64,000 nucleotides of DNA from Chloroflexota bacterium. GTDB lineage: Bacteria; Chloroflexota; Anaerolineae; Anaerolineales; VGOW01. Every line of letters begins with the position of its first letter. Within the stretch, counting starts at the first letter, position 1. This document shows positions 43,311 through 52,248 of the stretch, in pieces. Location: positions 1-64,000 of the forward strand of contig VGOW01000004.1 of the NCBI GenBank assembly GCA_016875735.1, written 5' to 3'. The notes beneath the pieces were generated by a model. It was not told the DNA's origin. It searched no databases and was given only the letters and a program-made list of their open reading frames with translations. Made by a program: the position numbers and the translations under genes.

Positions 43311-44549
43311 ATGACTAAGCCTCATTACGCATGGGTCATACTCGCCGTCGGCACGCTGGTGGTGTTCGGGGCGTTGGGGCTTGCCCGCTTTGGTTACAGC
43401 GTGATCCTGCCTTCGATGCAGGCCGGCCTCGGCCTGAGCAATACTCAGGCCGGGGCCCTCGTGTCGGCCAACCTCCTCGGCTACGTGATTCTATCGGTGG
43501 TCGGAGGGGCGCTGGCCTCGCGATACGGGCCGCGGGCCGTGATCAGCATTGGCTTGGCGCTCGGCGGACTCGGTATGCTACTCACCGGATTGGTGGGCGG
43601 GTTCGCTTCGGCGATGTTGTGGCGAGGACTCACCGGCGTCGGCAGTGGCGCAAGCAACGTGCCGGTGATGGGATTGGTGACGGCGTGGTTTGCCAGCCGA
43701 CGGCGCGGATTGGCGGCGGGCATTGCCGTAGGCGGATCATCCATCGGGCTGATCGTCGCCGGCCCGCTCGTGCCGCGCATCCTTTCGGTCTATGGCGAGG
43801 CGGGCTGGCGAGTGAGTTGGTTTCTCTTCGGCGGCGTGACGATTGCCCTCGGCCTCCTCAGCTTCGCCGCACTGCGCAACCGACCGGCGGAGATGGGGTT
43901 GACTCCGGCGGGCGCAGCCGCCGACGCAGTGGCGGGCGGCCCGGCCTCGGGGGGGGGCGGCCTCCAATGGGGGAGCGTGTATCGTTCGATGACGGTGTGG
44001 CATTTGGGTTTTGTGTACATCGCCTTTGGTTTTTCATACATCATCTACATGACCTTCTTCACGAAATACCTTATCGCCGAGCAGGCCTACAGCAAAGAAT
44101 CTGCGGGGGGCATGTTCATGATCATGGGCTGGTTCAGTTTGTTCAGCGGACTCGTTTGGGGAACGGTGTCGGATTCCATCGGGCGCAAGCGCGCGTTGAT
44201 TCTGGTGTACCTCGTTCACACGATTGCCTTTGCTTTGTTCGGGTTGTGGACTGCGCCCGTCGGCCTGTTGCTCTCGACGATGCTGTTCGGCTCGGCGGCG
44301 TGGAGCATCCCGGCCATCATGTCGGCCACCTGCGGCGATTTGCTGGGACCGAAGATGGCTCCGGCGGCCCTGGGATTCATCACCATGTTTTTCGGACTCG
44401 GCCAAGCGATTGGGCCGAGTGTGGCCGGCGCGGTGGCCGACGCGACGGGAACATTCGCGCCCGCGTTCGTGTTGGCGGCCATCGTGGCTCTTATAGGCGC
44501 GGGCGGCGCATGGTTGTTGCGCCCGGCCTCGGCGGCGGTTAGTGCATGA
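43311..44549 (+). CDS. Major facilitator superfamily transporter
   Basis: 412 residues with 12 hydrophobic segments. The MFS motif between helices 2 and 3 is GALASRYGPRAVISIGLALG; the central loop (ADAVAGGPASGGGG) separates the halves, and the second-half counterpart is WGTVSDSIGRKRALIL. It could import an aromatic acid or export an intermediate; the substrate is not evident. It overlaps the next gene by ATGA. Confidence 0.87.
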   Translation: MTKPHYAWVILAVGTLVVFGALGLARFGYSVILPSMQAGLGLSNTQAGALVSANLLGYVILSVVGGALASRYGPRAVISIGLALGGLGMLLTGLVGGFASAMLWRGLTGVGSGASNVPVMGLVTAWFASRRRGLAAGIAVGGSSIGLIVAGPLVPRILSVYGEAGWRVSWFLFGGVTIALGLLSFAALRNRPAEMGLTPAGAAADAVAGGPASGGGGLQWGSVYRSMTVWHLGFVYIAFGFSYIIYMTFFTKYLIAEQAYSKESAGGMFMIMGWFSLFSGLVWGTVSDSIGRKRALILVYLVHTIAFALFGLWTAPVGLLLSTMLFGSAAWSIPAIMSATCGDLLGPKMAPAALGFITMFFGLGQAIGPSVAGAVADATGTFAPAFVLAAIVALIGAGGAWLLRPASAAVSA

Positions 44550-44830
44550 GGGTGACGGTGTGCTTTGGGGATCCCTGCTGGCGACTGATTGGCAAACGAG
44601 AAATCGAAGTGGCGCTCTATCGCGGCGCAACGGTGGCCGATGCTCTCGAGGTGGTGATGAGACGGCACCCAAAGTTCGCGCCGTGTTTGCAGAGCGCCGA
44701 CTCTTTGCCTCCATTGTTTCTTGGCGGAGACGCGGCGGCGCCCGACAGCCCTCTCGCCGAAGGCGCCCGGTTGCGGATCACGCACTACGCGGTGACGAAT
44801 AGGATTGCCCATGTTTGCTCAACGACTTAA
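44546..44830 (+). CDS. MoaD/ThiS-like beta-grasp protein without C-terminal GG
   Basis: 94 residues. It opens MRVTVCFGDPCWRLIGKREI and has VALYRGATVADALEVVMRRH and SPLAEGARLRITHYAV, the order of a MoaD/ThiS fold. Functional sulfur carriers end in Gly-Gly; this one ends RIAHVCSTT. It starts inside the transporter stop (ATGA) and ends 20 bases within the aminotransferase gene. It may be a degenerated carrier or a beta-grasp protein of another function. Confidence 0.6.
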   Translation: MRVTVCFGDPCWRLIGKREIEVALYRGATVADALEVVMRRHPKFAPCLQSADSLPPLFLGGDAAAPDSPLAEGARLRITHYAVTNRIAHVCSTT

Positions 44831-45968
44831 CGGATTGCGCGAATCATTCATCCGCGAGATGACGCGCCTCGCCCTCACTCATCAAGCGATCAACCTCTCG
44901 CAAGGCTTCCCCGATTTCGATCCGCCCCGCGAAGTGATCGACGCCGCCCATCGCGCCCTCGACTCCGGCGGCAACCAATACACCATCACCTGGGGCGCGC
45001 CGCCACTGCGGCAAGCCATCGCCGCAAAGATGAAACGCTGGTACGGCCTCGACTTCGATCCCGATCAGCACATCACCGTCACCTGCGGAGTCACCGAAGC
45101 CCTCTCGGCCACGCTCATGGGCCTGCTCAACACCGGCGACGAAGTGATCATCATCGAACCGTATCACGAAGGCTACGCCCCGGCCATCATCTTCGCCGGG
45201 GGCGTGCCGCGCTTTGTGCCGCTCGACGCGCCCGATTACGCGCTCAACCTCGACAAACTGCGCGCCGCCTTCAACTCGCGCACCCGCGCCATCATCGTCA
45301 ACACGCCGCACAACCCCACCGGCCACGTCTTCACCCGCGCCGAACTCGAAGGCCTCGCCGCGCTGTGCCAGCAATTCAATGCCGTCGCCATCACCGATGA
45401 AATTTACGAGCATATCATTTACGATGATCGCCCGCACATCCCGCTCGCTTCCCTGCCCGGCATGGCCGAGCGCACCGTCACCATCAGCGGTTTCGGCAAA
45501 ACGTTTGCCGCCACCGGATGGCGGTTGGGTTACGCTTGCGCGCCCAACAATCTCAGCAATGCTCTGCGCACCGTTCACGACTTCACCACCATTTGCGCGC
45601 CTGCGCCGCTGCAAGCCGCGTGCGTGGCCGCCCTCAACCTGCCCGACGAATACTATCGGCAATTGAACTGTGACTATTCGGCCCGCCGCGATAAGATCAT
45701 GTCGATTCTCGGCGAGGCCGGATTCATCGCCCGCCCGCCCGAAGGCGCGTATTACGTGATGGCCGATTTCTCTGCGTGGAAATTCGACGGCGACGATTAC
45801 GCCTTTGCCCGTTGGCTGCCGGCCAATTTGGGGGTGGCCGTCGTTCCCGGATCGTGCTTCTACGGCACGCCGGGCATGGGCGCCAACGCCGTGCGTTTCG
45901 CCTTCGCCAAAAAACTGGAAACGCTGAACGCCGCCGGAGAACGGTTGAGCAAACGGACTGCGGCATGA
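44811..45968 (+). CDS. Class I/II aminotransferase
   Basis: 385 residues of PLP fold type I. It starts MFAQRLNGLRESFIREMTRL, with NLSQGFPDFDPPREV and the substrate loop INTPHNPTGHVFTRAEL (written here as NTPHNPTGHVF). The PLP lysine is in SGFGKTFAATGWRLGY. Homologues handle aromatic and sulfur amino acids or kynurenine. With two iorAB systems nearby, it could deaminate Phe, Tyr or Trp to arylpyruvates. It overlaps the following aldolase gene by ATGA. Confidence 0.88.
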   Translation: MFAQRLNGLRESFIREMTRLALTHQAINLSQGFPDFDPPREVIDAAHRALDSGGNQYTITWGAPPLRQAIAAKMKRWYGLDFDPDQHITVTCGVTEALSATLMGLLNTGDEVIIIEPYHEGYAPAIIFAGGVPRFVPLDAPDYALNLDKLRAAFNSRTRAIIVNTPHNPTGHVFTRAELEGLAALCQQFNAVAITDEIYEHIIYDDRPHIPLASLPGMAERTVTISGFGKTFAATGWRLGYACAPNNLSNALRTVHDFTTICAPAPLQAACVAALNLPDEYYRQLNCDYSARRDKIMSILGEAGFIARPPEGAYYVMADFSAWKFDGDDYAFARWLPANLGVAVVPGSCFYGTPGMGANAVRFAFAKKLETLNAAGERLSKRTAA

Positions 45969-46855
45969 CCTTTCTGCGCGGCTCCATCGTTCCACTCGTC
46001 ACCCCGTTTCGCAACGGCCAATTCGACGAAGCCGGGCTGGCGACTCTCGTTGACTGGCAGATCGACAGCGGCAGTCACGGAATCTCGGTGACGGGCACCA
46101 CCGGCGAACCGAGCGCCCTCACCACCGACGAGCGGGAACGGGTGATTCGCGCCGCCGCCGAGTCGGTGAACAAACGAGTCCCGTTCGTCGCCGGAACCGG
46201 ATCGACCCATCACGACGAAACCCTGCGCCTCACCCGCTTCGCGGAAAAGATCGGCGCGGATGCGGCGCTCGTCGTCACCCCGTATTACAACCGCCCCGGA
46301 CAGGAGGGATTGTTTCGCCACTTCAAGGCCGTCGCCGAGTCGGTGAGCATCCCGATCATTCTATACAACATTCCGGGCCGCACGGCGGTGAACCTTGAGA
46401 TCGACACGGTGGCTCGCCTGCGCGACGCCTGCAAAAACATCATCGGCGTCAAAGAGTCCAACAAAGATTTCGAGCACATCAATCGTTTGCTCGGCAAGCT
46501 GGGCCGCGACTTTCTGGTGTATTCGGGCATCGAGTTGTTGTGCTTTCCGGTGCTGGCCATTGGCGGCGCGGGATACGTGAGCGCGACCGGAAATGTTATG
46601 CCGCGCGAAGTGGCTCGCTTGTATGATCTCGTCGCCGTCGACAAATGGAAAGAGGCGCAGGATTTGCATTACCACCTCATGCCGCTCAACGATGCCATGT
46701 TCATCGAGATCAATCCCGTTCCGGCGAAGACGGCTTTGGGACTCATGGGCAAGATCAGCCCTGAAGTGCGCCTGCCGCTCGCGCCGTTGTCGGCGGCCAA
46801 CGAAGCAAAACTGAAAGACGTGTTGGCGAAGTACAATCTGATCGAAGAACCATGA
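45965..46855 (+). CDS. DapA-family (dihydrodipicolinate synthase-like) aldolase
   Basis: 296 residues from ATG 45965 (overlap ATGA with the aminotransferase). Motifs: VPLVTPFRNGQFDEAGLATL, VTGTTGEPSALTTDER, the catalytic Tyr in VVTPYYNRPGQEGLFRHF, and the Schiff-base Lys in IIGVKESNKD. DapA itself makes dihydrodipicolinate; paralogues in catabolic clusters split or form 2-oxoacids. Here, among homoprotocatechuate genes with no HpaI visible, it may be the terminal aldolase. True lysine biosynthesis cannot be excluded. Confidence 0.82.
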   Translation: MTFLRGSIVPLVTPFRNGQFDEAGLATLVDWQIDSGSHGISVTGTTGEPSALTTDERERVIRAAAESVNKRVPFVAGTGSTHHDETLRLTRFAEKIGADAALVVTPYYNRPGQEGLFRHFKAVAESVSIPIILYNIPGRTAVNLEIDTVARLRDACKNIIGVKESNKDFEHINRLLGKLGRDFLVYSGIELLCFPVLAIGGAGYVSATGNVMPREVARLYDLVAVDKWKEAQDLHYHLMPLNDAMFIEINPVPAKTALGLMGKISPEVRLPLAPLSAANEAKLKDVLAKYNLIEEP

Positions 46856-46985
46856 TCGTGAATGCGCGTCAGGATCGGTACGCGGATGTTGCGGATAGAG
46901 CAGATCAACACGGAAAAAATGAAAGAAGTGTCAGCGGGAATCCAATTATCAGCGTTCAACTGATCATGCTGTGCAAGCTCAGACA

Positions 46986-47849
46986 ATGGCGATAGCCGAG
47001 AGACAACAGACATCAACCGTTCGGGTCAACGGCATTCGCCTCGCGTACAGCGAATGGCCGGGCGAGCGCGGACCGATCATCTGCCTGCCGAGCGTGGGCG
47101 GGCACAAGGGCACGTTCAACCACATCGCGCAAAGCCTCGCCCCGCGCTATCGTGTGCTGGCGCTCGATCTGCGCGGGCGCGGCGACAGCGACAAGCCCGC
47201 CGAGGGCTACGGCTTTGCCTATCACGCTCGCGATGTATTGGCCTTCGCCGACGCGCTGGGCATCGACTCGTTCGCGTTCATCGGCCATTCGTTTGGCGCA
47301 ACAGTGGCAGTGTACACAGCCTCCATCCGTCCCAAACGCATCCGCGTTATTGTGTTGATCGACGGCGGCTGTGATCCGAATGAAGAAGTGCTGGAAGCCA
47401 TGCGCCCCATGTTGCGCCGAATGGGAATGGCGTTCCCGTCGATGGACGAGTATTTGGCGGCCATGCGCACATTGCCGTTCTTCCGTGAATGGAATCCGAC
47501 ACTGGAGCAGTATCTGCGCGACGATGTGAACATTCTGCCTGATGGCTCGGTGCGCTCGAAGGTATCGTCTGAAGCGTTGGAGCGCGACCTCGACGTGCAT
47601 TTCTATTACAGCATGTGCGTTCACTTCCCAACGGTCACTTGCCCAACGCTGTTCATCCGCCCCGGCAACGGACTGCTGGGCGACCGGACGCACATTCTCG
47701 ACGAGCGGGAGGCCGCCGCCTTTGTGGCCTGGTTCCCCAACTGCCAGCGTGTGGATGTGCCCGGCGTGAATCATTACACGATGGTGCATCACGACAACCC
47801 GCCCGTCATCCCGCCGATACAAACGTTTTTGAGCGAGCAACAAATTTGA
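46986..47849 (+). CDS. Alpha/beta-fold hydrolase
   Basis: 287 residues from ATG 46986; GTG 46971 would add five residues. Nucleophile elbow GHSFGATVAVYTASIRPK, oxyanion region PSVGGHKGTF, acid residue probably in DGGCDPNEE or later, and a catalytic His in VPGVNHYTMVHHDNPP. Substrate cannot be read from the sequence; C-C bond hydrolases and esterases share the fold. Its place before hpaG points to ring-cleavage metabolism. The 130-base spacer before it holds no recognised signal. Confidence 0.82.
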   Translation: MAIAERQQTSTVRVNGIRLAYSEWPGERGPIICLPSVGGHKGTFNHIAQSLAPRYRVLALDLRGRGDSDKPAEGYGFAYHARDVLAFADALGIDSFAFIGHSFGATVAVYTASIRPKRIRVIVLIDGGCDPNEEVLEAMRPMLRRMGMAFPSMDEYLAAMRTLPFFREWNPTLEQYLRDDVNILPDGSVRSKVSSEALERDLDVHFYYSMCVHFPTVTCPTLFIRPGNGLLGDRTHILDEREAAAFVAWFPNCQRVDVPGVNHYTMVHHDNPPVIPPIQTFLSEQQI

Positions 47850-47876
47850 AGTTGGAGATTTGAGATTTGAAGTTGG
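47850..47876. repeat. Single-arm repeat (gagatttgaagttg unit)
   Basis: tgaagttggagatttgagat followed by ttgaagttg: only one arm of the tttgaag class. It contains the probable TTG start of hpaG, so the repeat has supplied both the upstream region and the first codons. Confidence 0.6.
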
Positions 47877-48610
47877 CGCGTTTTGCGGTTGCAGGTCAAA
47901 TACTCGAAGGCGCACTGCGCGACGATGGGCAGTTGGCCGTCGCGGGCGGCGGCACGTATGCGCCGGAAGAAGTCGTGTGGCTGCCGCCGGTTGTGCCCAC
48001 CAAAGTCATCGGCCTCGCCCTCAACTTCGCCGACCACGCCGCCGAACTGGATATGAAATCGCCTGAAGACCCGGCGTTGTTTTTCAAGCCGCTCAGTTCG
48101 CTGGTGGGGCACGGCGCTCCGGTGGTGTACCCGGCCGGAGTCGATTACATGCACTACGAAGTTGAGTTGGCGGTGGCCATCGGCAAACGGTGTCGGCGGG
48201 TAAAAGCGGAGAAGGCGCAGGAAGTGATCGGCGGCTACACCATCGGCAATGACGTGACCGTGCGCGACTTCGTGAAGAATTTTTACCGCCCGCCCGTGCG
48301 CGCCAAAGGCTACGACACCTTCGGCCCGGTGGGGCCGTATCTTGTGACCCCCGACGAAGTGCCCGACCCCAACGCTCTCGAACTGCGCTCGTTCGTCAAC
48401 GGCGAACTGCGGCAGACCGGCAACACTTCGCAATTCATTCGCCCCGTGCCGGAACTGATCGAATTCATTTCAATGATCATGACTCTCGAACCGGGCGATA
48501 TGATTTGGACAGGCACGCCCAAAGGCCTCTCGCACGTGTATCCCGGCGATGTGATGCGATTGGAAATTGACAGGCTGGGGGCGCTGGAAAACAAAGTGGT
48601 GGCCGAATGA
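47867..48610 (+). CDS. hpaG: Fumarylacetoacetate hydrolase-family isomerase/decarboxylase (HpaG type)
   Basis: 247 residues from TTG 47867, nine bases after ggag; TTG 47873 is an alternative and no ATG exists in the region. Metal and substrate residues of the FAH family: VIGLALNFADHAAELDM, VDYMHYEVELAVAIGKRCRR, GYTIGNDVTVRDF and the late GDMIWTGTPKGLSHV. In the homoprotocatechuate pathway it decarboxylates OPET and isomerises the product. It overlaps hpaE by ATGA. Confidence 0.85.
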   Translation: MKLARFAVAGQILEGALRDDGQLAVAGGGTYAPEEVVWLPPVVPTKVIGLALNFADHAAELDMKSPEDPALFFKPLSSLVGHGAPVVYPAGVDYMHYEVELAVAIGKRCRRVKAEKAQEVIGGYTIGNDVTVRDFVKNFYRPPVRAKGYDTFGPVGPYLVTPDEVPDPNALELRSFVNGELRQTGNTSQFIRPVPELIEFISMIMTLEPGDMIWTGTPKGLSHVYPGDVMRLEIDRLGALENKVVAE

Positions 48611-50076
48611 TTCAACATTTCATCAACAACACCTTTGTGGACGCGGCGGAGGGCGGAACGTTCGAGACTCTCAACCCGACGACGAACACGCCGATTACGG
48701 GCGTGGCCGACGGCTCGGCGGCGGATATCGATCGGGCGGTGAAGGCGGCCCGCGCCGCGTTCGACTCCGGCCCGTGGCCGAAGATGGGCGCGGAGGCGCG
48801 ATCCAAATACCTGCGCCGGATCGGCGAGCTGATCGAAAAGCGCGCCGACGAAATTGCCGAAGCCGAAATTGAAGACACCGGCATCCCGGTGAGCCAGATC
48901 AAAAAAGGCGCCATCCCGCGCGCCGCCGACAACTTTTATTTCTTCGCCGAGATGGCGATGAAGATCGGCAGTGAGTCGTTTCCCTCCGACGGCAAGTTTC
49001 AGAATTACGTCATCCGCCGCCCGGTGGGTGTGGCCGGACTGATCACGCCGTGGAACACGCCCTTCATGCTCGAAACCTGGAAGGTTGCGCCATGCCTCGC
49101 GGCAGGCGACACCTGCGTGCTCAAGCCCGCCGAATGGTCGCCGCTCTCCGCCGACAAACTCGCGCACATTATCCAAGAGGCCGATCTGCCGCCCGGCGCT
49201 TTCAACATAGTTCACGGTTTCGGCGAGAGCGCGGGCGCGCCGCTCGTCGCTCATCCGGGCGCGCAACTCATTTCGTTCACCGGCGAAACGACCACCGGCC
49301 AAGAGATCATTCGCAACGGCGCGGCCACGCTCAAACGGTATTCAATGGAACTCGGCGGCAAGTCGCCCACCATCGTGTTCGACGACGCCGAACTCGACCG
49401 CGCGCTCGACGGCGCGATTTTCCAAATGTATTCGCTCAACGGCGAGCGATGCACGGCAGGTTCGCGTTTGCTGGTGCAAGACTCGGTGTACGACGACTTC
49501 GTGACTCGATTGACCGGGCGCGTGCGCGCGATCCGCGTGGGCGATCCGCAAGATGCCGCCACCGAAGTGGGGCCGCTGATTCATCCCGACCATTGGGCGC
49601 GCGTGCGTTCGTACATGGACGTGGCCCGATCCGAAGGGGCGACGATTGCCGTCGGCGGCGGCCGGCCTCCCGGCTTCCCGGGCGGCAACTACTTCGCGCC
49701 GACTCTGATCACCGACGTTCGCAACCACATGCGAGTCGCGCAAGAGGAAATCTTCGGGCCGGTGATGGTTGTGATTCGATTCAAAGATGAGGCCGAGGCG
49801 CTGACCATCGCCAACGACATCCGTTACGGGCTGGCGGCTTACGTGTGGACGGGCGACGAGGATCGGGGGCGGCGGGTGGCGGAGTCCATCGAGTCGGGTT
49901 TGGTGTGGCTCAACTCACACAACGTCCGCGATCTGCGCGTGCCCTTCGGCGGGTGCAAAGCCAGCGGCATCGGGCGCGAAGGCGGCCACTATAGTTTCGA
50001 CTTTTACACCGAGATGACCACTATTCACGTGGCGCTCGGCCAGCATCCGATTCCGAAGATGGGAGCCCTGAAATGA
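48607..50076 (+). CDS. hpaE: 5-carboxymethyl-2-hydroxymuconate semialdehyde dehydrogenase
   Basis: 489 residues of the aldehyde dehydrogenase superfamily. Markers: GVAGLITPWNTPFMLETWKV, FTGETTTGQEI (NAD site), the general-base Glu in YSMELGGKSPTIVFDDAEL, and the catalytic Cys in NGERCTAGSRLLVQDSVYDD. It oxidises the product of HpaD. It overlaps hpaG as ATGA. An island follows, then hpaB. Confidence 0.9.
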   Translation: MIQHFINNTFVDAAEGGTFETLNPTTNTPITGVADGSAADIDRAVKAARAAFDSGPWPKMGAEARSKYLRRIGELIEKRADEIAEAEIEDTGIPVSQIKKGAIPRAADNFYFFAEMAMKIGSESFPSDGKFQNYVIRRPVGVAGLITPWNTPFMLETWKVAPCLAAGDTCVLKPAEWSPLSADKLAHIIQEADLPPGAFNIVHGFGESAGAPLVAHPGAQLISFTGETTTGQEIIRNGAATLKRYSMELGGKSPTIVFDDAELDRALDGAIFQMYSLNGERCTAGSRLLVQDSVYDDFVTRLTGRVRAIRVGDPQDAATEVGPLIHPDHWARVRSYMDVARSEGATIAVGGGRPPGFPGGNYFAPTLITDVRNHMRVAQEEIFGPVMVVIRFKDEAEALTIANDIRYGLAAYVWTGDEDRGRRVAESIESGLVWLNSHNVRDLRVPFGGCKASGIGREGGHYSFDFYTEMTTIHVALGQHPIPKMGALK

Positions 50077-50158
50077 CACGATGACAAGGTGACAGGATGA
50101 CACGATGAACTTCGGATCATCTTGTCACCCCTTCACCCACTCATCGTGTCACATTCGC
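50077..50158. repeat. Palindromic short-repeat island 14 (gatgacaaggtgac unit)
   Basis: acacgatgacaaggtgacag and gatgacacgatgaa face gatcatcttgtcaccccttc and actcatcgtgtcac. It starts inside the hpaE stop codon. A proper agaggagacgatagagac follows the island before ATG 50181. Confidence 0.85.
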
Positions 50159-50180
50159 AAGCAGAGGAGACGATAGAGAC

Positions 50181-51635
50181 ATGGGCGCACGCAAAGGCGA
50201 ACAAGTCATCCAGAAACTGCGCGAGGCTTCGCCCGAAATTTGGTACGCGGGCGAGCGAGTGAAAGACCCCACGACTCACCCGGCATTGATGAACGGCGTG
50301 GCGAGTCTGGCGCGGCTGTACGATTTGCAGTGGGAACAGCCGGAGGTGATGCTCTTCGACTCGCCGACGAGCGGGCAGAAGGTGGGGCGGTCGCACATGA
50401 TCCCGCGCACGCGCGAAGAACTGCAGAGCGTGAGCCGGATGATGAAAGTGTGGGCCGATGCCTCGTTCGGCATGATGGGCCGCGCGCCCGATTATCTCAA
50501 CCGGGCCATGGCCGGTTACGCGGCAGGCGCAGATTTTTTGGCGCAGGCCGGCGCGCGCTTTGGTGAGAACGCGCGCAAATATCACGAGCACATGCGCGAG
50601 GACGATCTGTGCCTCACGCACACGCTCATCACGCCGCAGGCCAACCGCGCCGTGAACACCGCCAAACAAGCCGACCCGTATCTCGCGGCGCGGGTGAAAG
50701 AGGAGACCGACGCGGGCATCGTCATTCGCGGCTGTCGCATGTTGGCTACCCTGCCCGTGTCCGATGAAATCATGGTCTTCCCTTCGACGTTTCTGCGCAA
50801 TCAAGAGGAAGATGCGCCGTATGCCTTCGGCTTTTCGATTCCGTGCAACACGCCGGGCCTGAAATTCATTTGCCGCGAAACGGTGGATTACGGACGCTCG
50901 CACTACGATCACCCGCTCGGCTCGCGTTTCGAGGAGATGGATGCGGTGGTGGTGTTCGATGACGTGTTCGTGCCGTGGGAGCGCGTGTTCCTTTACCGCG
51001 ATGTTGAGCGCTGCAATCGCGCCTATGCGGCCACGGGCGCCATCGTCAACATGGCGCATCAGGTCGTGGTCAAAGATATTGCCAAGACCGAATACCTTGT
51101 GGGTCTGGCCTCGCTCATGGCGCACACCATTGGCATCGAAGCCTTTCAGCACGTGCAGGAGAAGATCGCCGAGATTTGGGTGAACATGGAAACGATGAAG
51201 GCCTTCCTGCGCGCCGCCGAAGCCGACGCCGAACCCGATCAATTCGGGGCGATGCGCCCGGCGTGGGATCCGCTCGACGCGGCGCGCAACCTGTATCCGC
51301 GCCTCTATCCGCGCATGATCGAAATCATTCAACAGCTCGGAGCGAGCGGATTGGTGTCGATGCCCACCGAAGCCGATGTGAACGGGCCATTGCTCGAAGA
51401 CATCAAAAAATTCTATCAGGCCGCCCGCGCCGACGCGCTCGAGCGCATTCCCATCTTTCGGCTGGCGTGGGATACGGCGGTGTCGGCCTTTGGCGCGCGC
51501 CAAGTGTTGTACGAGCGCTTTTTCTTCGGCGATCCGGTTCGCACGGCGGGCGCATTGGTGAACAACCACGACCGGACGAAGTATATGGATCGGGTGAGGG
51601 AGTTCTTGCAAGAGGGAGAAAATAGTAATCAGTAA
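50181..51635 (+). CDS. hpaB: 4-hydroxyphenylacetate 3-monooxygenase, large component
   Basis: 484 residues, the flavin-dependent hydroxylase fold shared with acyl-CoA dehydrogenases. Text typical of HpaB includes FGMMGRAPDYLNRAMAGYAA, VFDDVFVPWERVFLYRDV and the end YERFFFGDPVRTAGALVNN. It hydroxylates 4-hydroxyphenylacetate to homoprotocatechuate using FADH2 and O2. The related 4-hydroxybutyryl-CoA dehydratase was considered; its cluster cysteines are not obvious here. The last residues (GENSNQ) run into a repeat island. Confidence 0.9.
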   Translation: MGARKGEQVIQKLREASPEIWYAGERVKDPTTHPALMNGVASLARLYDLQWEQPEVMLFDSPTSGQKVGRSHMIPRTREELQSVSRMMKVWADASFGMMGRAPDYLNRAMAGYAAGADFLAQAGARFGENARKYHEHMREDDLCLTHTLITPQANRAVNTAKQADPYLAARVKEETDAGIVIRGCRMLATLPVSDEIMVFPSTFLRNQEEDAPYAFGFSIPCNTPGLKFICRETVDYGRSHYDHPLGSRFEEMDAVVVFDDVFVPWERVFLYRDVERCNRAYAATGAIVNMAHQVVVKDIAKTEYLVGLASLMAHTIGIEAFQHVQEKIAEIWVNMETMKAFLRAAEADAEPDQFGAMRPAWDPLDAARNLYPRLYPRMIEIIQQLGASGLVSMPTEADVNGPLLEDIKKFYQAARADALERIPIFRLAWDTAVSAFGARQVLYERFFFGDPVRTAGALVNNHDRTKYMDRVREFLQEGENSNQ

Positions 51636-51680
51636 CCAGTGATCAGATGCCACCAATCACCAATTACTAGTCACCGACCC
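51622..51680. repeat. Palindromic short-repeat island 15 (agtaatcagtaacc unit)
   Basis: agtaatcagtaaccagtgat (51623-51642) faces accaatcaccaattactagt (51656-51675) across a short loop. It includes the hpaB stop codon and ends five bases before ATG 51685. Confidence 0.8.
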
Positions 51681-51684
51681 TTCC

Positions 51685-52245
51685 ATGACCCTCGACCCTC
51701 GCGCCTTTCGCCAAACCGTCGGCCTCTTTGCCACCGGCGTCACCGTCGTCGCTGCCGAGCGCGAAGGCGACGTGCATGGCATGACCGCCAACGCCGTGTC
51801 GTCGCTCTCGCTCGACCCGATGCTGGTGTTGGTGTGCGTGGGCAAGCAGGCGCTTATGGCGAGTCTTCTACAAGAGACTAGAGGATTCTCGATCAACATT
51901 CTGCGCGAGGATCAAGAATCGCTTTCAACCTATTTCGCCGGAGGCTGGAAGGAGCCGACTCCGCCGCCCTTCCGTTTTGTGCCGTGGGACGGCGGGCCGC
52001 GCCTCGAAGGGTGCGCCGCCGCTATCGGTTGCGAGCGGCATCAGATTCTCGAAGGCGGCGATCACTGGATCGTGATCGGGCGAGTGGTCGCCCTTCATCA
52101 AGGCATCGAGCCGCGCAAGCCGTTGCTGTTTTATGGCGGGCGCTATGGCCGGGTCGACACCTCGGCTTCCACTCCCGCGCCCGATCTGGGTTGGGTGGAA
52201 GTGCCCGTGCAAATTTTCTACGATCCGTGGCAAGGAGATGCGTAA
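51685..52245 (+). CDS. hpaC: Flavin reductase (4-hydroxyphenylacetate 3-monooxygenase small component)
   Basis: 186 residues of the flavin reductase-like split-barrel family. Marks are FRQTVGLFATGVTVVAA, HGMTANAVSSLSLDPMLVLV and GFSINILREDQESLSTYFAG. It supplies reduced FAD to HpaB. The gene directly follows hpaB, which strengthens both assignments. No Shine-Dalgarno sequence is seen. Confidence 0.87.
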   Translation: MTLDPRAFRQTVGLFATGVTVVAAEREGDVHGMTANAVSSLSLDPMLVLVCVGKQALMASLLQETRGFSINILREDQESLSTYFAGGWKEPTPPPFRFVPWDGGPRLEGCAAAIGCERHQILEGGDHWIVIGRVVALHQGIEPRKPLLFYGGRYGRVDTSASTPAPDLGWVEVPVQIFYDPWQGDA

Positions 52246-52248
52246 TCG

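Noticed and set aside
45965-46855. dapA of lysine biosynthesis as a firm call
   Set aside because: Family motifs fit, but the catabolic neighbourhood makes the substrate uncertain, so only the family is named.
50181-51635. 4-hydroxybutyryl-CoA dehydratase instead of HpaB
   Set aside because: The cluster ligands of that enzyme are not evident, and the flavin reductase and dioxygenase neighbours fit HpaB.
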